Source of the DNA: Linanthus parryae
Lineage: Eukaryota; Streptophyta; Magnoliopsida; Ericales; Polemoniaceae
NCBI GenBank assembly: GCA_023055425.1
Contig: JALGPY010000008.1
Span: 10,054,501 to 10,118,500 of the forward strand
Reading direction: 5' to 3'
DNA: 64,000 nt
Of the stretch, positions 38,643 to 51,653 are shown one piece after another. The notes beneath the pieces were generated by a model, which ran no database searches, was not told the DNA's origin, and saw nothing but the letters and a program-made list of their open reading frames with translations. The position numbers and the translations under genes are program-made. Each line of letters opens with the position of its first letter. The stretch's first letter is position 1.

Positions 38643-41632
38643 AGGATTGTATTGACTTCATCTCGTTGTGGATTTGGAGCTATTTGTCAGTGATTGCCAT
38701 AGTGTGCGGGGTTGTAGTGGTTTTTTGTAGTCGGACGGGACGCGACCGGGGGTGTGAGGGTTATGAACACTTACTTTTATGATAAACTAATTCTTCTGAG
38801 AAGTACTTCCCAACCAAGTTTTTAAGTTTGCTTTATTAAACTTTATTTTCTTTTCACATGGATGCTGGTTAACATCCTCAGCTCTTCCCACCCAAACCAA
38901 AGTAAATATCAGCCAGGTGTTCAACTTGGGTCTAAAACCTCTACATTCAAGATGACCACAGTAACCCGAATGAATACCAAGTATCGACCCGCCAGATCAT
39001 GTGCTCCAGTCTATACTATGAATAAAACTAGCATTCTCCAGTTTCTGCATGAAAATGCCGTCCTTAAACAGGAGCTCATTTCCATGCATGAGGCGCCCTG
39101 GGCTTTCAACTCTAAATCAAGCACATATCTTTAAGGTAACAATTCAGAAACCCGACCAAAGTTGCAATCTACATTTTAAGAGATTGAACCGTGCAGCAAA
39201 GCTTGTCGCATATTATTGCCATAGTAGCAAGGGTTCTTTTCAAAATTTTCACCGGAATGAGCCTCTTATGGCCTAAAAGTACAAAAATAATCCTCATTTG
39301 GAGGATAATACCAATATAGGCTCTTTTAGAAATCAATAGGAGTAAAGCTTTCCGGGCTTAAAACCGCTACTCCTACTAGCGGTTTTTAGCATCCAGCAGT
39401 GCCCATTTTGAAACCGATAATACCGCTAGTAGGAATAGCGGTTTAAAGCCCAAAAACATCTACTCCTACTAGCTGTCCTATATTGGTATTATCCCCCCGA
39501 TGGAGATTATTTGGGTATTTTTCCGCCAGAATAAACTCATTCCGGTAAAAACTTTGGTTCTTTTCTATTCCATAACTGAGGGAGCCTCATCTTTTTTGGA
39601 ACTTATTAACCAACCAAAGAATGATATGTTCAATGAAAACAAGAAATGACATGTCTAATAACAACTCTAACTGTGCAACCATCAGCAGAATTTTAGCAAT
39701 TTCACAAGCACGTTAATGGCTAAAGGTAAAGTACTTGCCTTCCAACTTACCTAAAAAGTGAATGGCAACCCGTCTCTAAATTGTTATGTGCTTCATTTAA
39801 TAGATCGGACAATGGTGCAAGTATAAACTCATGATGAATCTAACTACAAGCAAATAAACCATGTTAACAAACACAATGAAGCACGCTATGCAACAAAATT
39901 AAAGAAATGTCATAGATCACTGAATGAGGATTCAGATTAGGATAAAGTATTTCCACCATTCTATGTTCTATGGTGACACAGACCTAAAAGAACCCCAAGT
40001 CTTGGCCTTTCTCATTTTACCTCAAGAGCAGACCCCCTTCTCGGTATTGCCAAGGGTTAAAATCCAAATTTTGTGTGGCTACAAAACACTGTATTTAATC
40101 ACTGAACAGTGAACAATCTTTCTTCACAGCGATGTGTTATCAAGTATGCAGTATGCACTGATAAAATAAAAAATAACATCTATCTTCAACAAGAATAAAT
40201 TTAGGGAGTAAAAGATTTTATTTTCACTCCATTTTCATCCATGCAATTAGCTTGTGTTTCGAGAGCAATCAATTTTGCATGACTATACTTATGGAACGGG
40301 TCATGTCTCCTATTTGTTCAACACCTCAACGCAAGAAAATTTGATGGTACTATCACGAAATGCATGTATAACACTTTGTTTGCCCTGTAGTAAGTGCATG
40401 GGCCTCAGCTTTCATACATTATACGTTATCACGTTATGAAAGTAAATCTCACCTCATGGTGTTTACGAGAAACCTGGTGTGCAGGCCATAGAGACTCGGA
40501 CTTCAGAACCACGTCACAAACTCTACATACAGGTTGATCAGACTCATTGTATCTACATGAACAAAGACGAGAAGTAAATATTCTACTGAAGAACAGTAAG
40601 AAAACAAATGCTTCAGTGGATACTGAATGAATAATAGATACTCTGATTTTTATAATGTGACGTGCTAAATTCCAACATTACAGTTAAATTAATGGACAAA
40701 AGGTGTCCACAAAAGAAGTCCCAGTCATTCATACAATTGCTCTGATTCAAGCTGAAAAGCAGTATATGAGACCAAACCATGTTCACAATTACAAGTGCAA
40801 ATTATTTGCTTCCAAACATATATTGTGAATTAACCTTTCTTGAGCACCCTTCAATATTCACATATAAATCTTGTTGGTGAATGCGTATCGATGAATGTCA
40901 ACCCTAACTTTGGGATTTTGAAGAACAAACCATAAATGAAGTGTTAGGTAGGACAAGTTTATACCTTCTATATGAATATGTTTCTAATTACAAAAGGTGT
41001 CCATAGACATCCATGACATATTTGAGCAGATTCCAAGGATATTAAGCATTTTTTTTTCTGATTGTGGAGGCCAGTTTTGTATAGAAACAGCTGTTTTCTA
41101 AAATGCATACCACTCACTTGAGAATGACACTGCGGATGCACACTATGGGAACAGGTTTCAACAGAAAGAGATCCTCTTCTAGGAGCAGGTGGCATACTAT
41201 CATGCAAGCTTCATATAAGTGCTAGTTACAAAATACATGCATGTTCTTTTAGCGTGATACAATGTGTGCCCCTAACTCGAGAAATCACAAAGTGATTGAC
41301 ACCTTGCATGCCTACGTAAAGTATTAGCCGGTTTCCAAACACGGAGTCACTGAGTCAGACCCTAAAACTTCTAGCGCTTTAAATTTCCATTTGCAACGTT
41401 GCCAGATAGTTCACCACAAGGAGTGTTACAAGGCAAACTCAAAGTTATTTCACTATATGGCTCAAACAGAAATTTAATTTTCTTGAGTGGTTCTGGAAAG
41501 GCCTTGCCGCCATATCACATACACAATTCGAACTAAAGAAAAACCAAAATACCTCACAAGTGGCGAATCTATGCGCTTCTTGCTGGCATTTAATTTAGCA
41601 CGAAAGGCCTTCTTTTTTGCTTGAGCATCCAT
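35153..41632 (-). CDS. ZNF830: ZNF830/CCDC16-like zinc-finger protein, splicing-associated, seven exons
   Basis: The model is complement(35153..35330, 35450..35496, 35581..35656, 37422..37713, 38165..38357, 40453..40552, 41553..41632), 321 residues. Every junction is GT-AG and in phase. The N terminus is basic (KKKAFRAKLNASKKRI). A C2H2 finger has Cys36, Cys39, His52 and His58 (CRVC...H...H). Two family motifs, PPGFFDN (about 110) and LPEGFFDN (about 197), surround a low-complexity Ser/Pro/Lys region. A coiled coil (about 223-290) and an acidic SDSDSDDD tail ending in DWRAKH follow. The human homologue is a nuclear component of the XAB2/AQR intron-binding splicing complex; the same role here is inferred. 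A truncated duplicate lies at 31.6-32.0 kb. Confidence 0.92.
39242..39555. mobile_element. MULE-type MITE in ZNF830 intron 2
   Basis: Terminal inverted repeats of about 95 bp are recognisable by CCGGAATGAG near each end and GATAATACCAATATAGG towards the centre. The sequence GGTTCTTTTC is repeated exactly outside both ends (39232-39241 and 39556-39565), consistent with a 9-10-bp Mutator-type duplication. The centre has further small hairpins (CTACTAGCGG). No coding content. Confidence 0.85.
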
Positions 41633-42064
41633 TGGAAAACCCTCCTCCTTTTCGAAAGAAAGACGGAATTTGGTTCAAACCTGTAACCAACGTATCCAAA
41701 TTATTTAACACATTGTATTTCCGGAGAACAATGAGGAACATGGACTCATTATAAAACAAGAAACGGCCAATTCATAAAGACTGCACATTCTGTATTATTT
41801 CAGTGAGATAGAGAGACAGGGAGTTTGGAAACAATGTTATCTGAAATAGGGACACCATAACAATCTGTTTAACCAACCACTACTACTGCTAGTCTACCAT
41901 TACATGAAACATCTCTAACAAAACGGGTAGTGCAATTGTTCCCATGACAGCACTTTGTTCATCTATATAAAACAAAATCCACCCAATCATGGTAGAAAGG
42001 GACCAAACTACTCAATCCCAACATGAACCTTGTTGCTATTAAGATTATGGTGCATGGATTTTGA

Positions 42065-43105
42065 CACAATATAGGGTTCTGAAGAAATCACAGATCTAAG
42101 GTGCGAATGAAGAAAATAGCAATTGAAGGTGCACAGGTTGGCAACGCAGTAGAGAATAGCACCGGGTAGCTGTGGCTAGGCCGTGGACGTGTCAAGCGAT
42201 TGCGTGGAGAACGAGAGCTAGGTTTGGGGGTTTCCGAGACGTATCTAATATTATATTTATTGAACTTGATAGTTACTCTGGGGACATCCGATCAAATTGA
42301 ATATGTATAATAATTTAAACATCCTGTCACACTGCAAACACGAACTACCGTTTTCAAGAAGTACTACTTTCTTTTAAATACCCAGACTCTCAAATGATTT
42401 AACTGGGCATATTTGAAGTTATAATAATAATAGTGATAATGCAGTATGTGAGACAGGAGCAATAGCACAGGCTGCAAATGGAACTGCAACGCGACATTCC
42501 GATGGAAGATCAGTTCTAAATTATTTGGAAAGTAACAACTAGTATAACGTATGGGAATCACACAGCGTTAGCTTTAGATATAATAACGACAACTCATCTA
42601 AAGTGATTCAGCATATAAATCACAAATAGCATCTTCAATTGATCATAGTTTAAAAAATCCCCAATTCTTGAATAAACCCAGTAGTCAGAGATAGCCAATT
42701 ACTAACCCACTGAACCTAACATAGTACTACATAGCAACTCCAATTCAATTCAAATGATTGGATAGGAATGATAAAGGAGTAGAACTGAAGATTTTTTTAG
42801 GCAATTTGAGAGAGCAGAATAAGTATAAGAAGAATGAATCACAAAATAAAAAGATGGAGCTAGGGTTGAAGAAAACCTAGTTTTGCGAGCAAATAGAGAA
42901 ATTTCAGGCGAAGAGAGTCGGAGCACCGCGAAGATGGCCGGAGTCCGTCGATTTGCTCGTCCGGCGACCTGCTCCGGCGACGTCTTGCGACCTTGCGAGT
43001 TGTTGATGTTTCGTCTGTCGTCGAATATCGCTTCAGAGCAACAGAGCTTTAGAGAGAACGAGTTTTGTTTGCTAAAGAAGAGTTTGTTAATTACAATCGC
43101 GTCAC
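42065..43105. repeat. Tandem duplication at the ZNF830 5' end, copy A
   Basis: This unit of about 1.04 kb starts CACAATATAGGGTTCTGAAG and recurs at 43106. Its left part (42065-42250) is probably the 5' UTR and first untranslated exon of the ZNF830-like gene on the minus strand. The right part (about 42750-43080) holds a CT-rich, leader-like region. Identity with copy B is high throughout. Confidence 0.88.
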
Positions 43106-44183
43106 CACAATATAGGGTTCTGAAGAAATCGCAGATGTAAGGTACGAGTGAAGAAAATAGCAATTGAAGGTGCTCCGAAAGGCAACACAGTAGAGAATAA
43201 CACCCGGTAGCTGTGGCTAGGTCGTGGACGTGCCAAGCAATTGCGTGGAGAACAAGAGGTAGGTTTGGGGGTCTCTGCAACGTATCTTATCTTATATTTA
43301 TTGAACTTGATAATTGCTCTGGGGACATCCGATAAAATTCAAAATTGTATAATAATTTTAACCTCCTGCCACACTTCAAACACAAACTACTGTTTCAAGA
43401 AGTACTACTTTCTTTCAAAAACCCAGACTCTCGAATGATTTAACTGAGCATTAATGAGAAGGTGATCTCACGAACTCGTATTCATTGATACTATCATTAA
43501 GAGATCACCACTCTTAATGAGAATGCAGTATGTGAAACAGGAGCACGACACGGGCTGCAAAAGGAACTGCCACTCGACTTTCCGATGGAAGTTCAGTTCT
43601 AAAGTATTTGTAAACTAACAACTACTAGAATAATGAATGGGAATCGCACAGCGATAAAACATTTGAGATATAATAAAGACAACTCATCTCAAGTGATTCA
43701 GCATATAAATCACAAATAGCATCTTCAATTAATCATAGTCACAAATATCCCCAATACTTGAATAAACCCAGTAGTCAGAGATAGCCAATTACTAACCCAC
43801 TGAACCTAACATAGTACTACATAGCAAGTCCAATTCAATTCAAATGATTGGATAGGAATGATAAAGGAGTAGAACTGAAGATTTTTAGGCAATTTGAGAG
43901 AGCAGAATAAGTATAAGAAGAATGAATCACAAAATAAAAAGATGGAGCTAGGGTTGAAGAAAACCTGGTTTTGCGAGCAAATAGAGAAATTTCAGGTGAA
44001 GAGAGTCGGAACACCGCGACGACGGCCGGCCTCCGTCGATTTGCTCGTCCGGCGACCTGCTCCGGCGACGTCTTGCGACCTTGCGAGTTGTTGATGTTTC
44101 GTCTGTCGTCGAATATCGCTTCAGAGCAACAGAGCTTTAGAGAGAATTTGCTAAAGAAGAGTTTGTTAATTACAATCACGCCA
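43106..44183. repeat. Tandem duplication at the ZNF830 5' end, copy B
   Basis: Second copy of the unit, about 37 bp longer. The difference includes an imperfect hairpin insertion at about 43451-43523 (GGTGATCTC paired with GAGATCACC). A 9-bp in-frame deletion relative to copy A lies near 44150. The duplication gives the gene a second potential promoter and leader. Confidence 0.88.
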
Positions 44184-45796
44184 CCACATATTTAAAAGTT
44201 GGATGCTCTTTGTATTTTCTTACAACAATTGGGGTCCTAGGGAATTTCTTTCCAAGGGCACTTGGTATTTAGGGTGTTCAAAAACCCGAGCTAACTTTAT
44301 TAAACGGCCGGTCCGAGCTGAACCTATCAAACAGATAAAGAGAACCGGCCGAATGATTGATTTCGGCTTCGAAATATTTTAACCCACCCACAATCGGATT
44401 GACTATGGGTTTTAAATAATTTTGCCCGTCTAGTCCCAAACTGCTACGTCAACAAATAAATGTGACAAGTTTTTTGATATACTAGTAATTATCGAGTTTT
44501 AATGTCTACATATTCATTCGAATAATTATTTATATAAACTTATGAATTGAGGCTACAAAACATTAATAAGTCATATTTAACAAAAATAGACATTGATATG
44601 CTTTCCATCATATTATCATCTAAATATTCAATTCAACGTCAAACAAATGTGCTCCCAAATATCCTCGTGAACAACAATGCCATGTGCTTTGAACGAAATG
44701 CAATTGTTCAATTAGAAATTTATCCGGAAATACGTATGCGAGCAAGACTTTTGGGTCATTGTTTAATTAATTGTTTGCTCTTAAGAAAATCCCGCTCAAC
44801 CCGAGTCAAACTTGGTCGAGTCGTAATGGTGGATTAGGTTTGAGTTTATCAATTACTTGGTTAGGTGTCGATAGGGGATGCTGAGTGGGATGACTGCTAA
44901 GTGTGTCCAAGAAGAGTATCACAAGAATGAATGACCGTAGGGGATGTAAATAAGTCTAGCATGTCACAGAGAAGAAAGAACTTGAATTATAAGAGATCCG
45001 AACATCTACTAAGAGGATAATTTCTCTATATATAAAAGTTTGGTAAAAGAGCTATGGGAGGTTATGTAACTGCTCACATATAACAACTTCTTACCCTGTC
45101 ACAACATTCACAAAATAGCCCCAAGAATCATCCCTGAGGCATCCTAGAAAGTAGAAACTAACATTCACTATAGCGGTTTGCTTGCAATCATAGCCTTTTC
45201 TTGTACTATTGCCTCAGGCCAGGGCGCACACAATCTAAAAGAGAGAATAGCAAGAAAAAGAGAAGGAATTACAATCATACAAAACCTGGTATGGGATTTG
45301 TATTCAAACCCAGTATGGGATTTGTATTCAATACAACCCACTTTTTTTTTTCTTCACTTTCTCTTAGGCTAAGCATCCAGTTAAAAGTCAATACAAAGTT
45401 TACAAACTATGCAATCAGCATTATACATCTAAGTAATTAATTCAAATAAATGAAATATAGTTACATTTCAAAGATGGTACAATTAGCTAATAAGCGGACT
45501 TTCATCAGCAACTTCTCATCGGAGACCCATGACCATCTGATATCGAGTTCCACAACTTAACACACGTTGGGGTAGTTTGGATGGTTGGTTTTCTTTACAA
45601 ATAGTTTCTTCTTCTTTTTTTTGAATGAATGGCGGTCGTTATACTCTCCTCAACCCAACCACTCACAGAAAACCAAAAACCAAAAATCCAACTACCCAAA
45701 CACACTCGTAGCAATTCGTCATCCCTGCATCACTGTCCTATTACTGATGCTTCTTCTTGTCTTGTTTCATCAATCCCACCTTCCTTAAGCTCATAT
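44184..45796. other. Intergenic between the ZNF830 5' region and the hydrolase gene
   Basis: No supported gene, RNA or transposon. The last part should contain the 3' UTR of the minus-strand hydrolase. Short A/T homopolymers are present. Confidence 0.5.
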
Positions 45797-48700
45797 CTAA
45801 ATCCTATTACTCAACCAATCGATGATTTCTTGCACAATCATTTTCCTTTCGGGTTCAAAGAGTAGATCATGCAAGAACCCTTCCAAGAGCTTGATAGTCT
45901 TGTCATCTGAGGAAGCCTCAGTATACAATCTTTTGGATCCGTCTGGGTCAGTGATAGTATCAGCTGTTCCATGAAGAACCAAGAAGGGGACTTTTATTCT
46001 TTTCAGGTTCTGCTGCAGGTAGTTTGAGAGTCTCAGTATCTCGTGACCTGTCCTTATCCTGATTGATCCGGTGTACACCAGGGGATCCGAATATTTCGCC
46101 AGCAATGCGTCGGCGTCGCGAGAAACTGGTACGCCCTGTTTGGTCACCACACTCATTTGGAGTCTTGGAAACAACACGGAGAATACGGGGGCAAGCACCT
46201 GCAGCAGTTGAAATGGAGAACCCCAGTTATCTTCAGGAGAAGGTGAAAGAAAACACAACTAGATGGATACGAAGTACTTCGTAGATTCAATGTGATAACT
46301 GAAACCCAGATGTTTCACTAGATTATCTTCATACACAATTAGGCCTCCTTTGGGTTGGGGATAAGAAGAAATGGCCGGATATGATATCTGATGAGATATG
46401 AGGTAGGATTTTATTGAAGAGGGATAAGGCAGGATATGAAATGTTGTTTTCACGAGTTTGGTTATGCCAGGATATAAAACTTATAGTATAACGACAATTA
46501 AGTCATTTTACTACCCAATTAAGTCATTTTACTACCCACACGTATCACCCCAATCTTGTCATTTTCTTGCTTACACCACCTAGGGGGGTGGTATAAGACT
46601 TTGTTATAATTGGAGGGAAGGTATAGTGGAGGATTTGATATATACCTGTCTCACAGTCACATCCCCACACCAAACACTGGATTTGAACCCGCAGGTATGA
46701 CAAATCCCCATATCCCTTACCCAAACATGGCCTAAGGTTAACGGATAATAGGTCATTTCAGGAAGCATTTGCTGGAAAAAATACTATGTATTTCTCAAGG
46801 TGCACCACACAATACACCACAAGTGTCCCCAAAAATGCTTGCAGATTCCCTTCATAAAGTATTGAGATGTTACGGCCTCTTCTATCTCAAGCTCGAACTT
46901 TCCTAAAGGCCAGATAAATATATGAGTTGCAATGAAAAAGCAATATTTCCATTACAATTTTTCATGGGTGTTGTAATGGGGCCACACTGAGACGTAAGGG
47001 TTTCAATTGTCATAGATAAACTAATAGTAGTTATCATTAAGTAAGGGTGTGAAAGTACATTGATAAGTCGTGCTTTTTGCAAATCTTTTGACTAGGAATG
47101 AATGCTCAGAATATCTACGTAGATAAGAAGTTCACAGAGGAGCAGAGCAAGAAATTGATGATGTTGAGAGACGTGAGCTATCCTTACCGCAAAAATAGGG
47201 TGGGTGGGCTGAACTGCTACTGCTGGTGAAGTTAATACAATACCACTAATACAAGCTTCAACCTCTGGGTCGAGTACTGCCTGCACATTGCCCCAATTAA
47301 ATAACAGATATCCATAACCCACGACAAGCAAGGTTACAAGGAAGTAATGATTCAACTTTCAGAAATTAATTGTTTCAATAATAATTTTCACCTTGAGGAC
47401 TATGGCCGCTCCAGTGGAGTGCCCGAAACAAAAACAAGGAAGTCCTGGATTTTGAGCTAAAACCATTGTGATAAATGATTTCTACAAGTTATAAAGACAA
47501 AGAAGTAAATATAGCTCATACGATCCAACTTAAAGGTGCAATAAGTACAGCTACTTTATGCATCAAGCCGTACTGTGTCCAAAACAGCTTCGTCGAGAGA
47601 GTGAACATACGCATGCAGCCCATCGCTTCCACCATGTCCTAACACATCAATAATATAGAGAATAATAAACATCCGAAACGTGTACACTAATGGACGCACA
47701 CATGACCGCACAACTTAATAAGAAAGAAAACCCCTTACACACTTGAGAGGGAGTGAAAAGTTAGGCATCTAAGAATTATTTTCAGCTTACCAATCCAATC
47801 CATGGCATAAACCTTGAATCCCGTTGCATTCAGTTCCTTCGCAAAGGCACTATATCTATCACTGTTATAAAAGTCACACACATCTTTAATACGCGAACAA
47901 GTTTCAGCACTTACTTTGATTATGTATCTGAAAGCAAAGACAGTTACAGACCTGTGCTCATTCAGACCATGCAAAACAACCACAAGTCCCCTGCACAATG
48001 AATGATTTAACCATTATTAGCAATAGATCGGTGTCTCATCTACTGAAGTTCTGTAAGTTGGATAGTAGAAAGAACTAAAAAAAGTGACACGACTTTGTCA
48101 ATGGCTTAATCCCAGGAGCACCAAGTATAATTTCCTTATACTCGAGCTCCACCAATGATGTAGGACAAAGTTTATGGAAAATAAGGTTGAAAGAAGAATT
48201 TGGGCAAAAAACAGATTCAGGGCAGAACTGAAGGCGTGGAATTGGGGTCCAACTATACCTTTTGATGACCTCCAAATCACCGTTTTAGCCCTTTCAGCAA
48301 GTAATTGATTATCTGATAATAATTAGCAGGAATGTCCAAATCAAATTCCGTAAATTGGAGATTCCTTGAAATCTCTTGAATTTTCAGAATCTGATGATAT
48401 AGGTAGAAATATTTCAATTTTTGGCAGATTTATATTTTTTATCATTTTTGTCTAATTAAGAGATGTAAGCCTCAGGGCAAATCATCTTTTCCTCATATTC
48501 AATAATTTTTGGGATAAAAATGCGCTTTACTATTATATTAGTTTTCAAGAAACCTCATCAATAAGTTGTCCAAATGTCCCAGAACCCACATTGCATTGGT
48601 CATGCCTCAAGACACATTCACCACACATGACACATCATCTTCAACTTCCATCACTATCAGTATACACCACAAATGACTATTACGGTACCGCCTATGCACA

Positions 48701-51592
48701 CCTTCAAGAAACACTAACAATTGTAGTAATGTGATTCAAAGAGAAAATCAACAAGCTTGTTGGGTTGTCACATCCACTCCACTCAACGGTTAATCCTGAT
48801 TACCAGTTCAGGATTGGTGACTGGGATTGAAGCGGCAGGCTGAGTGTGCATCGATCTATTCAGTAGAATCAGTGCGGCACAATATCTAAGGTGATGGGTG
48901 CGAAGCAGACAAATCATCACAATAAGAGGTTACCACATGTTTGCTGCCAAATTATTCATCTCTCACAAATTTAGCCACTGGCAACTGAATTGACTCCTGA
49001 AACGTCAGGACTATACAGTAAGTTTTTCTGTTTTCTGATCATTGCCTAAGATTGCCTCACTATAGGTAGTAGGTTTTTTCTCTTCTGTAAATCTTTCTTT
49101 CTACAACAACATTATCTGATTTGCTTGTTGGTGAATATGAAGATCACTTTTCTTGCAGACATGCACAACTTATGTGAGGTCTGATCGTTTGTTTGTTTAT
49201 TTATTTACTTTTAACATTTGATCAATTATAAACATCATCTCCTTTATTATTTATGCTTGCTCATCATATTATTTATATCCATTCTTGTGAACAATTCCAT
49301 AGTACTTCATTCCTATCAGTTAATCCATAGGGTTGCTTGCTCTGACTGTCCCAGGTCATTAGATCTTCACAGAGTCGATTTTTTAAGATCTTGTCAGCAG
49401 CACAGTTTAGTTTAAAATTCAATGCTTACTATGGATATGTACTGGTGGATTTCCATCAGTTATCGGCAAGGGAAACAGGAAGCGATAAATGTAACATTTC
49501 TTCAACAGGTTTTGCATAGCTTCAATCGCACAGAAGGAAAAGTTAAGTCTTGAAAGTTTAAACTCAGACCGTTGCCATAGGCATGGTTGGAAATTGCAAT
49601 ATCATCCCCAAGGTTTAAGGGACCGTTGAGAGGTAGTGGTCTGCAAGGTAACTTCTCAAAGTCAAATATTCTCTTCTCAAGAAATGCCAGTTAGTACAGC
49701 GTTTGTGTCTCATTCACTACAAATGTAGTTCTCTAGTAACCTGGGTACGCATCTTGGGTGCCGAATTCAGTCCAGCAGACCCAGCAAAAGAACCTTCAAA
49801 TTCCATTGGTAGAATGTTAGGGATTTTCGTGGTGTAAAGTGCTGCTCCTAAGCCTAGGTGGCCGGCCACTCTCATTAACTTAAACCAATAACCTCGCTAC
49901 AATTCCGCGATTGGCAATGAAAACAAATATACTTCAAAATTTGGTAACCATAGAAATTGGTAATATTCGTCTACAATTCTTCCATGGGAACAAAGCGGGC
50001 CAAAAGAAATCCCATGCAGTGAAACAGAGAAATGTTGCAAAGCCATAGCCGTTTGGGGTGCTGGTCTACAAACTGAACACCTGCTAACCCAGCTCTAATG
50101 GCTAAACTTACCCAGTGACTTTTATTAAAGAGATGTATTACGATTTCATCTTTTCTTCTCTTTGCGTGTAGCGTAACATGACAAAGAAATGTTTAATCTA
50201 ATTGTGAAATAGCTTTTATTCGATTATATAATTGTAAGAGATTCACTTATCGGGCTACACTGATCTACTAAAATTAAAATCTTCAAAAAACGAGTACTTC
50301 TCAATCCAGCATGTCTAGGACATTATTCTGGAATCAAATGAATGTTCTGCTAATTACGAGAATGGGGACTTGCTCAAAAGTAATTAAATCAGACAGACCA
50401 ATACATACACTATCATCACATGTACGAGCATTCAGTTTCTCTATTTTCAAAGTCTTTGCAATAATGCATGAAAAAAAAGGTTGATGTGGAAGAAGGGAAC
50501 ATGACAGCAAGTATGCCAAGAGTTCTGGATAAGGCAAGCCTGGCAACTGTAGATTTTTGCTCATACAGTTCTAATAACAATCTTTTTCTGGGGGATACTA
50601 TGCAGTATGTCATATCGTAAAGATCCAAATCTCAAAGTTAGAAGACTATTTATGGTAACTGATCAGCTTGAGTGAGGAAGAATCTTTTTTCCAAAGCTGG
50701 TTAAGGTCTTGGCAAGCTGCCTTATCTGTAATTCCTGATATTTCTGCTTATCTGATCCTTCAAGGCTCCGGAGGTATACTCCATACAAATTATTGTTTCT
50801 GCCAATTTGTAACATTCAGATCTGGTCCAGACTGCAGATAACCCGACTTTGTGCAATTACTTTGACGGTTTGTCAAATTAAAACACTCATTTTTAGAAAT
50901 GATGAGAACACCTAGATATCATCCATGCTTCAATAAAGTAACCCCAAACACTACCTTGAATCTCATATTCTGTCACAAGAAATGGGACTACAAACCAAAT
51001 TTTACTTGGATCTATCTCCAACGAGGTGCCAGTTTGGGTGCCAGTGCCAGTGCCAGAATTTGGCACCTTAGGTGCTCCGATGAAGTGCCATATCCAGTGC
51101 CAATCAGGGTATTCCCGATCTTTCTTCTCCATGTCACCCAATTTTCACTGTACTGCTAGATGTTTTTACTGATAAATATTATACATTATCTTCCTCAAAC
51201 TGTGATCATCTCTTCTTTCATGTCACTAAGGAGTGAACTTTTCTTTCCACAACTCCAATATAGGGAGTCCAAATGCAGTAGGAAGTGCAAGGACATTACT
51301 CGAACTGTGGAGTGTCAAATTGATAATGGATTACTCAGTTATATGTCTTCATATTGTTTAAGTAGATCATTTTGAAGCTTGCAAATTGCAGTTACTACCA
51401 GAAACCGTTAATCCTTACACCGAATACCAGACATCTCCAAAAATCACCACTATAATTATTACTAATTTATACTCTAACTAGCCCATCCTATTCAGACTTT
51501 CTCAACATAGATATAATATCTATGCCAACAATGGCTGTTACCAAAAACCTCAAACAACCATTGATATGATAAAACTCAACGTGATCGTCTTT

Positions 51593-51653
<61 letters not shown>

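Noticed and set aside
42750..43280. 176-codon minus-strand frame in tandem copy A as an independent gene
   Set aside because: No known domain; its partner in copy B has a different start and end. More likely leader sequence, noted as a finding instead.
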